Translations under genes and position numbers: made by a program
Source: Oscillospiraceae bacterium
GTDB lineage: Bacteria > Bacillota > Clostridia > Oscillospirales > Ruminococcaceae
NCBI GenBank assembly: GCA_017399765.1
Contig: JAFQBH010000019.1
Location: forward strand, 1 to 38,164
Length of the DNA stretch: 38,164 nucleotides
Direction of reading: 5' to 3'
Shown: in pieces, positions 7,946 through 15,944 of the stretch
Layout of the letters: every line of letters begins with the position of its first letter
Position numbering within the stretch: the stretch's first letter is position 1
The notes under the pieces: model-generated
Seen by the model: only the letters and a program-made list of their open reading frames with translations
Told to the model about the DNA's origin: nothing
The model's database searches: none

Positions 7946-8881
7946 TTACTGAAGCCTTGTGATAACAAGATGGGCGGAAACGGGTTCGATTCCGCCGGCG
8001 GAAGGAGTAATTGTAAGAGCGGTGGCGGTTCCTTCCGGGTTGCGAACGGTGAGAACGGAGTTCGCAATGTTGTTTTCAACAAGCGCCATTCCGATAATCT
8101 GGGAAGTTCCGGTTGCTCTTCCGGTAACGGTATAAGGAAGTTCGGTTCCGTTAAGAGTAAGAACAAGCTGACCCGCTTCGGTAACGCTTACCTGGAAAAA
8201 CACCTGGTAAACGCCGACTTCGGAAAGGAAAAAAGAAGAATCGGAAGCTCTTGAAATTCCGGTTCCGCCAATAGCGGTTTCCGAAGGGAAGGAAATATCT
8301 TCTCCGGCACCGATTGTTGCGGTATTATCCGGAGGCATGAGAGCATAAAAATCGGCAAAGCCAAGAACAGTTCCGGCGGGTCCCTGTGGTCCGGTCGGAC
8401 CGATAGGACCCTGAGGCCCGGTTGCACCGGTTGCACCAGTGGCGCCGGTTGCTCCCGCAGGACCGGTAAGACCTTGCGGACCGGCAGGTCCGGTCAAACC
8501 AACGGGACCCTGAGGACCTTGTTCGCCTGCAGGACCCTGAGGACCCGCAGGTCCGGTTAATCCGATAGGTCCCTGAGGACCGGCAGGACCTGTAAGACCA
8601 ATGGGTCCCTTAGGGCCCTGTTCACCGGCAGGACCCTGGGGACCCGCCGGACCAACCGGTCCCTGAAGACCGGCAATTCCCTGAGGGCCTTCCGGACCTA
8701 CCGCACCGGGAATACCCTGGGGTCCTCTCGGACCGATTTGTCCCTGGGGACCCGGAACGGGATAGGATTCACCGGTATTGCAGCAGCATCCTACCGGATA
8801 AGGCTGGGGATATGGGCGATAGCGGTTGAAACCGCATTGGAAATCAAAAGATTGATTTTCTGAACAATTATATCTGTTCAA
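7946..8881 (-). CDS. Collagen-like surface/exosporium protein (BclA-like)
   Basis: About 311 residues. A Cys/Pro/Tyr-rich N-terminus (residues 1-44, with VGCCCN) precedes about 42 unbroken Gly-X-Y triplets (GPQ, GPA, GLT, four GAT in a row), then a C-terminal beta-rich trimerisation-type domain starting [14 protein letters not shown], as in BclA-like proteins. There is no classical signal peptide, as is usual for exosporium collagens. Two consecutive TTG codons can start the frame (8884 and 8881); the second is seven bases from GGAGG and is preferred. The protein is expected to form a collagen triple helix on the spore or cell surface. The gene stands alone between oppositely oriented neighbours. 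Confidence 0.88.
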   Translation of the reverse strand: MNRYNCSENQSFDFQCGFNRYRPYPQPYPVGCCCNTGESYPVPGPQGQIGPRGPQGIPGAVGPEGPQGIAGLQGPVGPAGPQGPAGEQGPKGPIGLTGPAGPQGPIGLTGPAGPQGPAGEQGPQGPVGLTGPAGPQGLTGPAGATGATGATGATGPQGPIGPTGPQGPAGTVLGFADFYALMPPDNTATIGAGEDISFPSETAIGGTGISRASDSSFFLSEVGVYQVFFQVSVTEAGQLVLTLNGTELPYTVTGRATGTSQIIGMALVENNIANSVLTVRNPEGTATALTITPSAGGIEPVSAHLVITRLQ

Positions 8882-8977
8882 CAAAACACCTCCTTTTAAG
8901 GTATGCAGTCCATTCTATTCCGGAAAAAGAAAAATTGCCTTAAAAAGTGTTTTTGAACCACAAAATCAAAATTTCAA

Positions 8978-9006
8978 TTGACACAAAAGCAATAATGATA
9001 TATTTT
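8978..9006 (+). promoter_or_regulatory. Promoter of the RNHCP gene
   Basis: TTGACA at 8978-8983, a 17-base spacer and TATTTT at 9001-9006 lie 32 bases ahead of the ATG at 9038. Confidence 0.65.
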
Positions 9007-9037
9007 ATATCTATAATGAATTTACAGGAGGACTCTT

Positions 9038-9463
9038 ATGAACAGAGAAAATAAGAGAAAATCTTTTGAAAAAGGTTATTATAAAACCCATGCCTGCAAC
9101 GAGGTTTTTGTCTGCAAAAACTGCGGAAGAGAAGTTATTCCCGAAGGAGCGGGAAGCGACCACCGCAACCATTGCCCGAACTGCCTTTGCAGCGTTCATC
9201 TTGATAATGAACCCGGCGACCGCGAAGCGGATTGCGGCGGTCTTATGGAACCTATTGCCGTCTGGGTACGCAAAAACGGCGAATGGGCAATAATCCATCG
9301 CTGCAGAATCTGCGGCGCAATGAGCTCCAACAGAATTGCCGGTGACGATAACCCCATGAAACTTATGTCCATCGCAATGAAGCCTCTTGCAAATCCGCCT
9401 TTCCCGATTGAAAGAATCGAAGAACTCACCAAAATGATGGGCGGAGAAGGAAGCCTTGAATAA
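9038..9463 (+). CDS. RNHCP domain protein
   Basis: A 141-residue soluble protein with the diagnostic DHRNHCPNCLCSVHLD segment near residues 41-56, a second CKNCG knuckle near residue 26, and a HRCRICG knuckle near residue 90. These are arranged as zinc-binding ribbons of the RNHCP family, which often occurs near RNA or translation genes but has no established function. The ATG is preceded by AGGAGGA. It is monocistronic, with its own promoter and a terminator right after the stop. Confidence 0.85.
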   Translation: MNRENKRKSFEKGYYKTHACNEVFVCKNCGREVIPEGAGSDHRNHCPNCLCSVHLDNEPGDREADCGGLMEPIAVWVRKNGEWAIIHRCRICGAMSSNRIAGDDNPMKLMSIAMKPLANPPFPIERIEELTKMMGGEGSLE

Positions 9464-9473
9464 TCATTAAAAA

Positions 9474-9512
9474 CAACAGGCACGGCAGTTTGTTCTGCTG
9501 TGCCTGTTTTTA
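9474..9512 (+). terminator. Intrinsic terminator after the RNHCP gene
   Basis: Stem ACAGGCACGGCAG pairs with CTGCTGTGCCTGT across a short loop and is followed by a T run. Confidence 0.85.
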
Positions 9513-9542
9513 TAAAAAATGAATTTAAAAGGAGGAAAGAAT

Positions 9543-10058
9543 ATGCTTCAGCTGATAAAAAGATGTCCGGAATATGTTTCGGGGTACAGAGATTATTGTA
9601 AAGAGATATACGATGATCCGGCTGCACTTTTATATTTCCGTCCTACGAATCCAAAAAGCATTGATGAGAATTGGTTTTTACGGACAAAAGATTGGTATGA
9701 TAAAAAAGAAAAAGGCCTTATAGAAGGCCAGCCGGTAAGTTTTCATTATTGGGCAATAGATGACGGAAAATTTATCGGGGAATTTCAGCTTCGGACAGAA
9801 TTTACCGAAAAGGTGCTTAACGATATCGGAAGCATCGGTTATGCGGTAAGAGTCAGCGAATGGGGAAAAGGATACGGTACGGAAATCCTTCGTCTCGGTC
9901 TTGAAATTGCAAGAGAAAAGGGAATGAAAAAAGTCCTTCTCAACATAAACGAAAACAACGTTGCTTCCATAAAAGTGTGTGAAAAAGCAGGAGGAAAACT
10001 GCAGGATACAATAAATATAAACGGCGAAAAGAACAGAAGATATTGGATTGAATTATAA
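9543..10058 (+). CDS. GNAT family N-acetyltransferase
   Basis: A 171-residue acetyltransferase of the RimJ/RimL-like GNAT type. The acetyl-CoA loop is SEWGKGYGTEILR near residues 107-119, followed by the helix with NENNVASIKVCEKAGG near 140-155. The ATG at 9543 has GGAGG seven bases upstream; an in-frame ATG at 9519 lies inside the previous terminator tail and is rejected. The substrate cannot be told. It is a single gene bounded by terminators. Confidence 0.85.
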   Translation: MLQLIKRCPEYVSGYRDYCKEIYDDPAALLYFRPTNPKSIDENWFLRTKDWYDKKEKGLIEGQPVSFHYWAIDDGKFIGEFQLRTEFTEKVLNDIGSIGYAVRVSEWGKGYGTEILRLGLEIAREKGMKKVLLNINENNVASIKVCEKAGGKLQDTININGEKNRRYWIEL

Positions 10059-10060
10059 AA

Positions 10061-10088
10061 AAACAGCCTGCAAAAGCAGGCTGTTTTT
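10061..10088. terminator. Bidirectional intrinsic terminator
   Basis: Stem AAACAGCCTGC/GCAGGCTGTTT is flanked by A and T runs, so it can serve the plus-strand GNAT gene and the converging membrane-protein gene. Confidence 0.85.
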
Positions 10089-10101
10089 ATTTTTTTCTGA
10101 A

Positions 10102-10653
10102 TTATTCTGCGTAAACGGGTTTGTCAAGGTGGAAACCATTATATTTCTTATAGAATCTCCACATATGAAGCATGAGCATTGCTTCGCAGTAAAGGTCGAT
10201 TGCAAGGAAGATGAAGGAAGGAATTCCGTGGATTCCCATTGCGTGACCGGTAAGTTCAATGGAAGTTGCGATAATATCGATCCACATGTGGGTGATAAAA
10301 TGGTGGGACATGTGGTGGTCACTGGCTTCGTTTGCATATTTTGCATAGTTGGTGCACATAAGGTAAAGGAGCACGCAGAATGCGGCTTTGGGAAGAAGCG
10401 CAACAATGTGGTCAAGTTCGCCCCAGAGCATAATGAAAGAAGCGGTGGTGCAAACCATTGCAGTCATAATGGAAAGGGTGAAACCGCCGGTTTCTCTATG
10501 GAGAAGATAAAGTCCCGCGGTGATAAGAAGGAAGCCGAAGAAATCAAGAAGAGTTCCGACTTCGTGCCAGATGAGGTCGAGCGGAGCAAGCATAAGGCAC
10601 ATTCCGACGATTATCGGAAGGGTACCTTTAAGTCTGAGTTGGTCTTTTTTCAT
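10102..10653 (-). CDS. Integral membrane protein of unknown function
   Basis: A 183-residue protein with about five predicted hydrophobic segments (around 12-30, 35-50, 58-76, 85-100 and 145-160). A His-rich stretch ASDHHMSHHFITHMW near 110-124 could bind metal at the membrane. AGGGGGA precedes the ATG. I do not recognise the family. It is monocistronic and shares the downstream terminator with the converging GNAT gene. Confidence 0.75.
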   Translation of the reverse strand: MKKDQLRLKGTLPIIVGMCLMLAPLDLIWHEVGTLLDFFGFLLITAGLYLLHRETGGFTLSIMTAMVCTTASFIMLWGELDHIVALLPKAAFCVLLYLMCTNYAKYANEASDHHMSHHFITHMWIDIIATSIELTGHAMGIHGIPSFIFLAIDLYCEAMLMLHMWRFYKKYNGFHLDKPVYAE

Positions 10654-10796
10654 ATTATAATAATCCCCCTAAAATCTTTTGCCTGAAAAATCACAAAAGT
10701 ATCTATATATTTATATCATTAACCGAAAGAAAAAGCAACATTTTTCGATAAAATAACTTATTTTATATTAATAGGTTATATTATAAAATTGCGCTA

Positions 10797-10825
10797 TTGA
10801 AAAAAAGGTGGATTTAAGATATAAT
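10797..10825 (+). promoter_or_regulatory. Promoter of the ABC-F gene
   Basis: TTGAAA at 10797-10802, a 17-base spacer and TATAAT at 10820-10825, about 33 bases ahead of the GTG start. Confidence 0.8.
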
Positions 10826-10858
10826 ATATTGAATTATTTTTGAAAGGGGGATTTTTCC

Positions 10859-12769
10859 GTGATAATCGATATGAACGGAATTTCAAAAAGCTTCGGCGCA
10901 AAAACCGTTCTCACAAATCTCGATCTGAAAATTGAAGACCACGACAGAATCGGTCTTATAGGCGAAAACGGAGCAGGAAAATCCACTCTTTTGAATATTA
11001 TTATAGGCGATCTTGAATATGATACCGGAACTTTTGCAAAAGGAACCGGCAAAAAAATCGGTTTTCTCCGCCAGGACAGCGGCCTTGCTCTCGGCGGAAC
11101 GATTATTTCCGAAATGCGCTCGGTTTTTGAGCCCGTGCTCAAAGCAGAAAAACGCATAAGTGAACTTGAGCACCGAATGGCTGTTCTTGAGCACGGAACA
11201 GAGGAATATCATAATCTTCTCGCGGAATATGAGCACGAGAAGAACTTTTTTGAGGCAAACGACGGTTACAACGTTTCCGTAAAGATAAATACGATTCTTA
11301 CCGGTATGGGTTTCAGCAGTTTTGATCCGGAAACCCCGGTTGACAGACTTTCCGGAGGCGAAAGGACAAGGCTTGCCCTTGCAAAACTCCTGCTCGAAGG
11401 TCCGGATCTTCTTATGCTTGACGAACCGACAAACCACCTTGATTTCAAAACTCTTACATGGCTCGAAGATTATCTTATGTCATATAAAGGCGCAATTCTT
11501 ACCGTTTCCCATGACCGATATTTCCTTGACAAAATTGTTAATATAGTCTGCGAAGTTGAAAACAAAACTCTTGTAAGATATAACGCCGGATATACAAAAT
11601 ACCTCGATTTAAAGGCCGCAAGGCTTGCAAGAATGCAGAAAGAATATGACCGCCAGATGCGTGAAATTGCCGAACTCGAAGATTTTATCGCAAGGAACAA
11701 AGTCCGTGCTTCAACAACAAAACGCGCCCAGGCACGCGAAAAAGAAATTGAACATATGGAGATAAAGGAACGTCCCGTTCCGCCGCCGAAACCTCCGAAA
11801 TTCCGTTTCGGATATGAACGCGAACCGGTTAAAGATGTCCTTTTCGTAAAAAATCTTCCGCTCGAAGTGGGCGAAGGTTTTGAACGAAAAATCCTTAATC
11901 CTTCCGTTGATCTGGAAGTCCGCAGAGGTGAAAAAATCGCTCTTGTCGGAATGAACGGAGTCGGAAAAAGCACTTTTATAAAAACCCTTCTCGGAATTTT
12001 GCCGCATAACGGCGGAATCATCGAATGGGGAAGAAACGTCCGTACCGGTTATTACGACCAGCATAACAGCTATCTCAATCCCGCAAAAACAATGCTTGAC
12101 GAAATGTGGGATATGTTCCCACGTTCCGATGAACTGACTTTGCGCACCGCTCTTGGAAGAGCAAGACTCACCGGCGAAAACGTCTTCAAAAAAATCGAAG
12201 TTCTTTCCGGCGGCGAAAAAGCAAGGCTCAGCTTTGCGGCGCTTACCCTTAAAGATGCAAACGTTCTTCTTTTGGACGAGCCGACCAACCACATGGATAT
12301 TGCCTGTAAGGAAGCTCTTGATGAAGCGCTTCGGGAATATACCGGAACGATTATAATGGTCAGCCACGACCGCTATTTTCTTAACCGGGTCCCGACCAAA
12401 ATAATCGAAATGTTCCCGGACCATCTTTCCTGCTATGAAGGCGGATACGATGACTATATGCGTCTTAAAGAGGAAATTTCCGCCCCGGTTAAGGAAGAAA
12501 AGAAACCTTCCGCAAACGAAACGGTCTATTACCGTTCAAAACAGCAGAAAAGCGAAGACGCAAAACGCCGCAACCGCCTTAAAGCGGTTGAACAGGAAAT
12601 TTCCGATGCGGACGAGCGCCTTGCCGAAATCGAAAAGGAAATGGCAGATCCGGAAACTTGCGCTGATTATGAAAAAATGGCCGCCCTTTGCGCGGAAATG
12701 GAAGAACTTAAAAACCGCCAGAACGACCTTATGGACGAATGGGCGGAACTTTCGGAGGAACTTTCATGA
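10859..12769 (+). CDS. ABC-F family ATP-binding protein
   Basis: A 636-residue protein with two ABC ATPase domains in one chain and no membrane segments. Domain 1 has GENGAGKST (about 37-45), LSGGERTRLAL and LMLDEPTNHLD. A charged linker near 250-300 precedes domain 2, which has GMNGVGKSTF, LSGGEKARLSF and LLLDEPTNHMD. The C-terminus (about 560-636) is a Glu/Lys/Arg-rich coiled coil. ABC-F proteins act on the ribosome E site, as translation factors or antibiotic-protection proteins; nothing here shows which. GTG at 10859 is chosen because the GGGGG ribosome site is eight bases upstream, whereas the first ATG is too far. It is coupled to the next gene by ATGA overlap. Confidence 0.92.
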   Translation: MIIDMNGISKSFGAKTVLTNLDLKIEDHDRIGLIGENGAGKSTLLNIIIGDLEYDTGTFAKGTGKKIGFLRQDSGLALGGTIISEMRSVFEPVLKAEKRISELEHRMAVLEHGTEEYHNLLAEYEHEKNFFEANDGYNVSVKINTILTGMGFSSFDPETPVDRLSGGERTRLALAKLLLEGPDLLMLDEPTNHLDFKTLTWLEDYLMSYKGAILTVSHDRYFLDKIVNIVCEVENKTLVRYNAGYTKYLDLKAARLARMQKEYDRQMREIAELEDFIARNKVRASTTKRAQAREKEIEHMEIKERPVPPPKPPKFRFGYEREPVKDVLFVKNLPLEVGEGFERKILNPSVDLEVRRGEKIALVGMNGVGKSTFIKTLLGILPHNGGIIEWGRNVRTGYYDQHNSYLNPAKTMLDEMWDMFPRSDELTLRTALGRARLTGENVFKKIEVLSGGEKARLSFAALTLKDANVLLLDEPTNHMDIACKEALDEALREYTGTIIMVSHDRYFLNRVPTKIIEMFPDHLSCYEGGYDDYMRLKEEISAPVKEEKKPSANETVYYRSKQQKSEDAKRRNRLKAVEQEISDADERLAEIEKEMADPETCADYEKMAALCAEMEELKNRQNDLMDEWAELSEELS

Positions 12770-12948
12770 AAGAAACAGAAATAATCATACTTGTTGCTTC
12801 TTTTATCTGCGGTGCGGTTGGTTCTTTACTTGCCAAACGGGCAAAGAAAAAATCAAGCTATATGCTGCTTTATATTTCCACTGCCCTTGCGGTGCTTACC
12901 TTTATAGGAATAGTTGCAGCGGTAATATTTGTATTTTTTGATAAATAA
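12766..12948 (+). CDS. Small two-helix membrane protein coupled to ABC-F
   Basis: A 60-residue protein with two hydrophobic helices (about 5-22 and 29-56) separated by a basic loop KRAKKKS. Its ATG overlaps the ABC-F stop in ATGA, and GGAGG lies seven bases upstream inside the ABC-F gene, so it is translationally coupled. No family is recognised. The coupling suggests co-expression with the ABC-F factor, though most ABC-F proteins need no membrane partner. Confidence 0.75.
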   Translation: MKETEIIILVASFICGAVGSLLAKRAKKKSSYMLLYISTALAVLTFIGIVAAVIFVFFDK

Positions 12949-12955
12949 AAATAAA

Positions 12956-12987
12956 GCCCTTCGCTTTCGCGAAGGGCAATTTTTTTA
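12956..12987 (+). terminator. Intrinsic terminator of the ABC-F operon
   Basis: A near-perfect stem GCCCTTCGC/GCGAAGGGC with a short loop is followed by a T run. Confidence 0.85.
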
Positions 12988-12991
12988 TATC

Positions 12992-13165
12992 TTATTCAAC
13001 AACAGCGTAGCAGCAGCGAACGGGAGAATAGATTTTTTCTTCTGCTTTAAGTTCTTTGATTGCTTTGGAAACTGCGTCTTTGTTTTCGCCGAGAGCAGCT
13101 GCGATTTCGCCGGGACGAAGGGGTTTTTCTGCGTTTTTAAGGACTTCAAGGATTCTTTCTTTCAT
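12992..13165 (-). CDS. 57-residue winged-helix DNA-binding protein
   Basis: A complete short gene: ATG at 13163-13165, stop TAA at 12992-12994, with AAGGAGA eight bases ahead of the ATG. The protein begins MKERILEVLKNAEKP, then has RPGEIAAALGENKDAVSKAI, a clear helix-turn-helix, then LKAEEKIYSPVRCCYAVVE, which fits the beta-hairpin wing. It is a bare winged-helix domain with a CC pair at the C-terminal end that could bind metal or sense redox. It has its own strong promoter with a palindrome just downstream, hinting at control by a repressor or by itself. Confidence 0.85.
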   Translation of the reverse strand: MKERILEVLKNAEKPLRPGEIAAALGENKDAVSKAIKELKAEEKIYSPVRCCYAVVE

Positions 13166-13200
13166 TTTTAAAATCTCCTTTTATTTAAATTAGTTAATTC

Positions 13201-13225
13201 CTAATTGAGAACTATTATCAATTAG
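13201..13225. promoter_or_regulatory. Fur-box-like palindromic operator
   Basis: Perfect 8-base arms CTAATTGA and TCAATTAG are separated by nine bases. On the minus strand the centre reads TGATAATAGTTCTCA, which matches the 7-1-7 Fur consensus (TGATAAT-N-ATTATCA) at 12 of 14 positions. It covers roughly +5 to +30 of the promoter at 13237-13265, a position suited to repression. Confidence 0.6.
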
Positions 13226-13236
13226 TTTATGTCTGT

Positions 13237-13265
13237 ATTATATACTATATTTTTAGATTTGTCTA
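13237..13265 (-). promoter_or_regulatory. Promoter of the mini winged-helix gene
   Basis: The minus strand reads TAGACA (13265-13260), 17 bases, then TATAAT (13242-13237). Confidence 0.8.
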
Positions 13266-13301
13266 TAGAAAAATGAAAAATTTTTGAAAAAATATAAAAA
13301 A

Positions 13302-13328
13302 GATGTCCGGAAATATTCGCCGGACATC
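13302..13328. terminator. Orphan terminator-like hairpin between divergent genes
   Basis: Stem GATGTCCGG/CCGGACATC with a nine-base loop, with an A run before and a T run after. Both neighbouring genes point away from it, so no annotated transcript ends here. It may insulate the divergent promoters or end an unannotated small RNA. Confidence 0.6.
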
Positions 13329-13426
13329 TTTTTCTGCGTTATTATTATACCACATTTTCTGCTTTTAAACAAGTCTTGTATTAGCCAAAGGCGAAGTATA
13401 TAATTTTTTTCAAAAGGGGTGATTTT

Positions 13427-13993
13427 ATGCTGCTTTATCATGGAAGCCGAACCGGCGGAATAGAAATCCTTGAACCGCGCCTTGCGGACCACGAAAGACC
13501 GTATATCTATTTTTCAACAATCGAAGTTGTTGCGGCGTTTTATCTTTGCAACGCGGTGGAGCGTCCGTATTATTGGTTTCCTTATGGATTTTCGAAAAGT
13601 GGAGTTCCGGTTTATGATGAACTGTATCCAAATGCATTGGAAGAAGTTTCAAGAGGTGTAAAGGGATATATCTATACAGCTGAAACACCGGAAGAAAATC
13701 TGCTTCCTTTTAAAAATATACCCTGTGCAAGGCTTGGAACAAAGCCGGAAAAGGTTCTTGAATGTATCGAGGTTCCGGATGCCTATGATTTATTTATGAA
13801 TTACATAAAAGAGGGCAGGCTTATTGTAGGAAAATTTGAAGAAAAATCGGAAAAAGAACTGAATTGGTATTATAATAAAATTTTCGAATATATTACCGAA
13901 AAGGAAATGATAAAAACTCCGGATTGCTCCTACGCAAAATTTGTCCGTGAAAAATTTCCGTTCGTTTGGGAAAAATATGAAGGCAAATATTAA
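13427..13993 (+). CDS. Uncharacterised protein with LYHGSRTGG N-terminus
   Basis: A 188-residue soluble protein starting MLLYHGSRTGGIEILEP, followed by IYFSTIEVVAAFYL and a Tyr/Trp-rich middle (RPYYWFPYGF). The LYHGS start and an FST segment soon after recall small ADP-ribosyltransferase-like families (DUF3990-type), but no complete catalytic set can be confirmed, so this is only a lead. AAAGGGG lies ahead of the ATG. Its stop overlaps that of the converging DUF3021 gene by three bases, with no terminator between. Confidence 0.7.
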   Translation: MLLYHGSRTGGIEILEPRLADHERPYIYFSTIEVVAAFYLCNAVERPYYWFPYGFSKSGVPVYDELYPNALEEVSRGVKGYIYTAETPEENLLPFKNIPCARLGTKPEKVLECIEVPDAYDLFMNYIKEGRLIVGKFEEKSEKELNWYYNKIFEYITEKEMIKTPDCSYAKFVREKFPFVWEKYEGKY

Positions 13994-14409
13994 TTATTTT
14001 CTTTGCGGAGCCTGTTGATGCTATCGGTTTTTCTGCGTGTAAAAATGTAAATAAAAAGCCATATCAGGGCGAATCCTGCGGCAAAAATTGCGGTGAAAAC
14101 TCCTATTTCGTTTCTCGGAATCCAATCGTTAAGAAGATACATAATTAGATAATCCAGATAAAGAACCGCCGCGTGGATCATTATTGAAGAAGCGATGGGA
14201 AGCTTTTCGCTTTGGTAAATTGCAGTAATGCCGCCGGCAATAAATGCCATAAGAGTGATCGAAAGAATTCCGAGAGAAACTTCGTTTATCGGAATGTTTT
14301 CAATGTTTTCTGTTCTTCCGACTATATAATAGATTATCGCAAGAATAAAGGGTCCGCCCCAGGCGCTGATAAAACCTCTCTTAAAAAATTCTTTGAAAAA
14401 AGATTTCAT
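13990..14409 (-). CDS. DUF3021 family membrane protein
   Basis: A 139-residue protein with four hydrophobic helices (about 12-30, 43-64, 73-92, 102-124) and a basic tail. The family is typically encoded immediately after a LytTR regulator and is thought to hold or modulate that regulator at the membrane. Its ATG overlaps the stop of the LytTR gene in ATGA, which fits that pairing. Confidence 0.85.
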   Translation of the reverse strand: MKSFFKEFFKRGFISAWGGPFILAIIYYIVGRTENIENIPINEVSLGILSITLMAFIAGGITAIYQSEKLPIASSIMIHAAVLYLDYLIMYLLNDWIPRNEIGVFTAIFAAGFALIWLFIYIFTRRKTDSINRLRKENN

Positions 14410-14849
14410 TTTCCAAAATACCTCCTTTTAATTTCCGCAAAACAGCGTCTTGAAACATATTCTTTATTGCCGCTTTTAAAAACCGCATCAACAGCGCCGC
14501 TGAAATTTGCAGAAAAACGTTCGATCCGTTTTTCGTTCGCAAGGGCGGATTTGTTGATTCGGATAAAATATGAAGGAAGGATCTCCTCGATTTCATAAAG
14601 CCGCATTTTTATCCGGAATCTGTTTCCGGAAGAATCGGTAACAAAGGTTTTTCCCTCTTCAGAAAAAACAGATTCAATTTCCGAAAATGAAAGAAGCTTC
14701 ATTTCATCTTCGGAAAAAACAGGAATACGGTCGTTTCTGCTGTATTGCATCACAAGAGCTTCGATTCTTTCGGTAAGGGAAGAGCGATCGTGCACTGTCG
14801 CAGTAATTTCCTCTTCCTTGGATTTATCGATGATAAGATTGAATTTCAT
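14406..14849 (-). CDS. LytTR-domain transcriptional regulator
   Basis: A 147-residue protein. Residues about 1-55 are a short N-terminal region without a receiver domain; 55-147 form a LytTR DNA-binding domain (LLSFSEIESVFSEEGKTF, YEIEEILPSYFIRINKSALAN, then NKEYVSRRCFAEIKRRY). It belongs to the stand-alone LytTR group that pairs with a DUF3021 membrane protein, often autoregulating. CAGGAGGTG precedes the ATG. The targets are unknown. Confidence 0.9.
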   Translation of the reverse strand: MKFNLIIDKSKEEEITATVHDRSSLTERIEALVMQYSRNDRIPVFSEDEMKLLSFSEIESVFSEEGKTFVTDSSGNRFRIKMRLYEIEEILPSYFIRINKSALANEKRIERFSANFSGAVDAVFKSGNKEYVSRRCFAEIKRRYFGK

Positions 14850-14935
14850 CGTTACACCTCCTGTGAGAAAAATATATCATATTGAAAAACAAAAATCATA
14901 AAATTTGAATCTTCGGTAAAAAATCGGAGCCAAAA

Positions 14936-14966
14936 GGAAAAAAACGCCGCGTTTCTGCGGCGTTTT
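14936..14966 (-). terminator. Terminator after the methionine sulfoxide reductase gene
   Basis: Stem ACGCCGC/GCGGCGT with T runs on either strand; on the minus strand it lies just past the stop at 14974. Confidence 0.8.
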
Positions 14967-14973
14967 TCTTTTT

Positions 14974-15420
14974 TTATAAAACTTTTTCAAGAACTTTTAC
15001 AAATTCTTCAAGACCGGTTTTGTCCTTTTCGAAAAATCTTCCGATAACCGGGCTGTCAATATCGAGCACGCCCCAGATTTTTCCGTCAACATGGATCGGA
15101 ACAACGATTTCGGAATTTGAAGCGCAGTCGCAGGCGATATGTCCCGGGAACTGATGTACGTCATAAACAAGCTGGGTTTTGTCTTCAAAAACCGCGGTTC
15201 CGCAAACTCCGCGGCCGATTTCAATTTCAATGCAGGCGGTTTTTCCCTGGAAAGGACCGAGAACAAGTTTTCCGTCCGTCATTTTATAAAATCCCGCCCA
15301 GTTAAGATCCGGAAGATGTTCCCAAAGAAGGGCAGAAGCGTTCGCGAGATTTGCGGTTTCGTAAGGAACGCCGTCGGTTATTGCAGAAAGATTTTGGCAA
15401 AGAAGGGAATAATCGGTCAT
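14974..15420 (-). CDS. msrC: Free methionine-(R)-sulfoxide reductase (GAF domain)
   Basis: A 148-residue single GAF-domain enzyme that reduces free methionine-R-sulfoxide using thioredoxin. The three family cysteines are present in GRGVCGTA and HIACDCASNSEIVVPI, with the WAGFY and LDIDSP signatures. The start ATG overlaps its ribosome site region (GAGGCG) right after the upstream membrane-protein gene, one base away, so the two are one operon ending at the hairpin at 14936-14966. Confidence 0.92.
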   Translation of the reverse strand: MTDYSLLCQNLSAITDGVPYETANLANASALLWEHLPDLNWAGFYKMTDGKLVLGPFQGKTACIEIEIGRGVCGTAVFEDKTQLVYDVHQFPGHIACDCASNSEIVVPIHVDGKIWGVLDIDSPVIGRFFEKDKTGLEEFVKVLEKVL

Positions 15421-15421
15421 T

Positions 15422-15862
15422 TTACGCCTCCTTAAATTTCTTAACGGTTACGGCAATGTGTCCGATTGCGAAAATAACGGCGAAAACAACAAGGAACCAA
15501 TGGCGGAGAAGGATTCCGCAAAGAAGGAAAACTGCAATATTTATAATCGCAAGAGCCATTGCTTTTCCGAAGCTTTGTTTTTTAAAGAAAAGTACCCAAA
15601 GAAGGATATAAACCGCAAGAAGAATTCCGTTTCCGGCAAAATAGATTATCATTTCTTCGGAAGAAGCGAAACCAAATTCCCATATTCCGAGCGGAAGAAC
15701 CATAAGGAGCATTGAAGCATATCTTCCGAACTGTTCGGTGACGGAAGCGGCATCCGGCTTTTTGTTTTCTCTTTTTTCTTTATGGATAGCAAAAAGAAGC
15801 TCCGGAATTATAAGTATCCAGACTATTGCAACCTGGATAAAATTTATAAGATTAAGTACCAT
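15422..15862 (-). CDS. Membrane protein co-transcribed with msrC
   Basis: A 146-residue protein with four to five hydrophobic helices (about 8-25, 48-62, 70-90, 100-116, 119-136). No known family is recognised. Its stop lies one base before the msrC start codon, so translation is probably coupled. A TATAAT box stands about 30 bases upstream of the ATG. Any role in oxidative repair is only suggested by position. Confidence 0.75.
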   Translation of the reverse strand: MVLNLINFIQVAIVWILIIPELLFAIHKEKRENKKPDAASVTEQFGRYASMLLMVLPLGIWEFGFASSEEMIIYFAGNGILLAVYILLWVLFFKKQSFGKAMALAIINIAVFLLCGILLRHWFLVVFAVIFAIGHIAVTVKKFKEA

Positions 15863-15911
15863 TTTTAAAATACCTCGCAGGGGGAATTTTTTCTACATTA
15901 TACACCCAAAC

Positions 15912-15944
15912 GCAAAAAAAGAAAAGCACCGCGGCGGTGCTTTT
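15912..15944 (-). terminator. Terminator of the PAP2-like gene
   Basis: Perfect stem AAAAGCACCGC/GCGGTGCTTTT, with a minus-strand T run. The hairpin overlaps the last bases of the PAP2-like gene. Confidence 0.85.

Noticed and set aside
8380-8760. Repeated short units that could be read as a CRISPR or minisatellite
   Set aside because: They are the Gly-X-Y codons of the collagen-like protein; unit lengths vary in multiples of nine and there are no spacers.
9519-9542. Earlier in-frame start for the GNAT at 9543
   Set aside because: It lies in the tail of the preceding terminator, with the good ribosome site placed after it.
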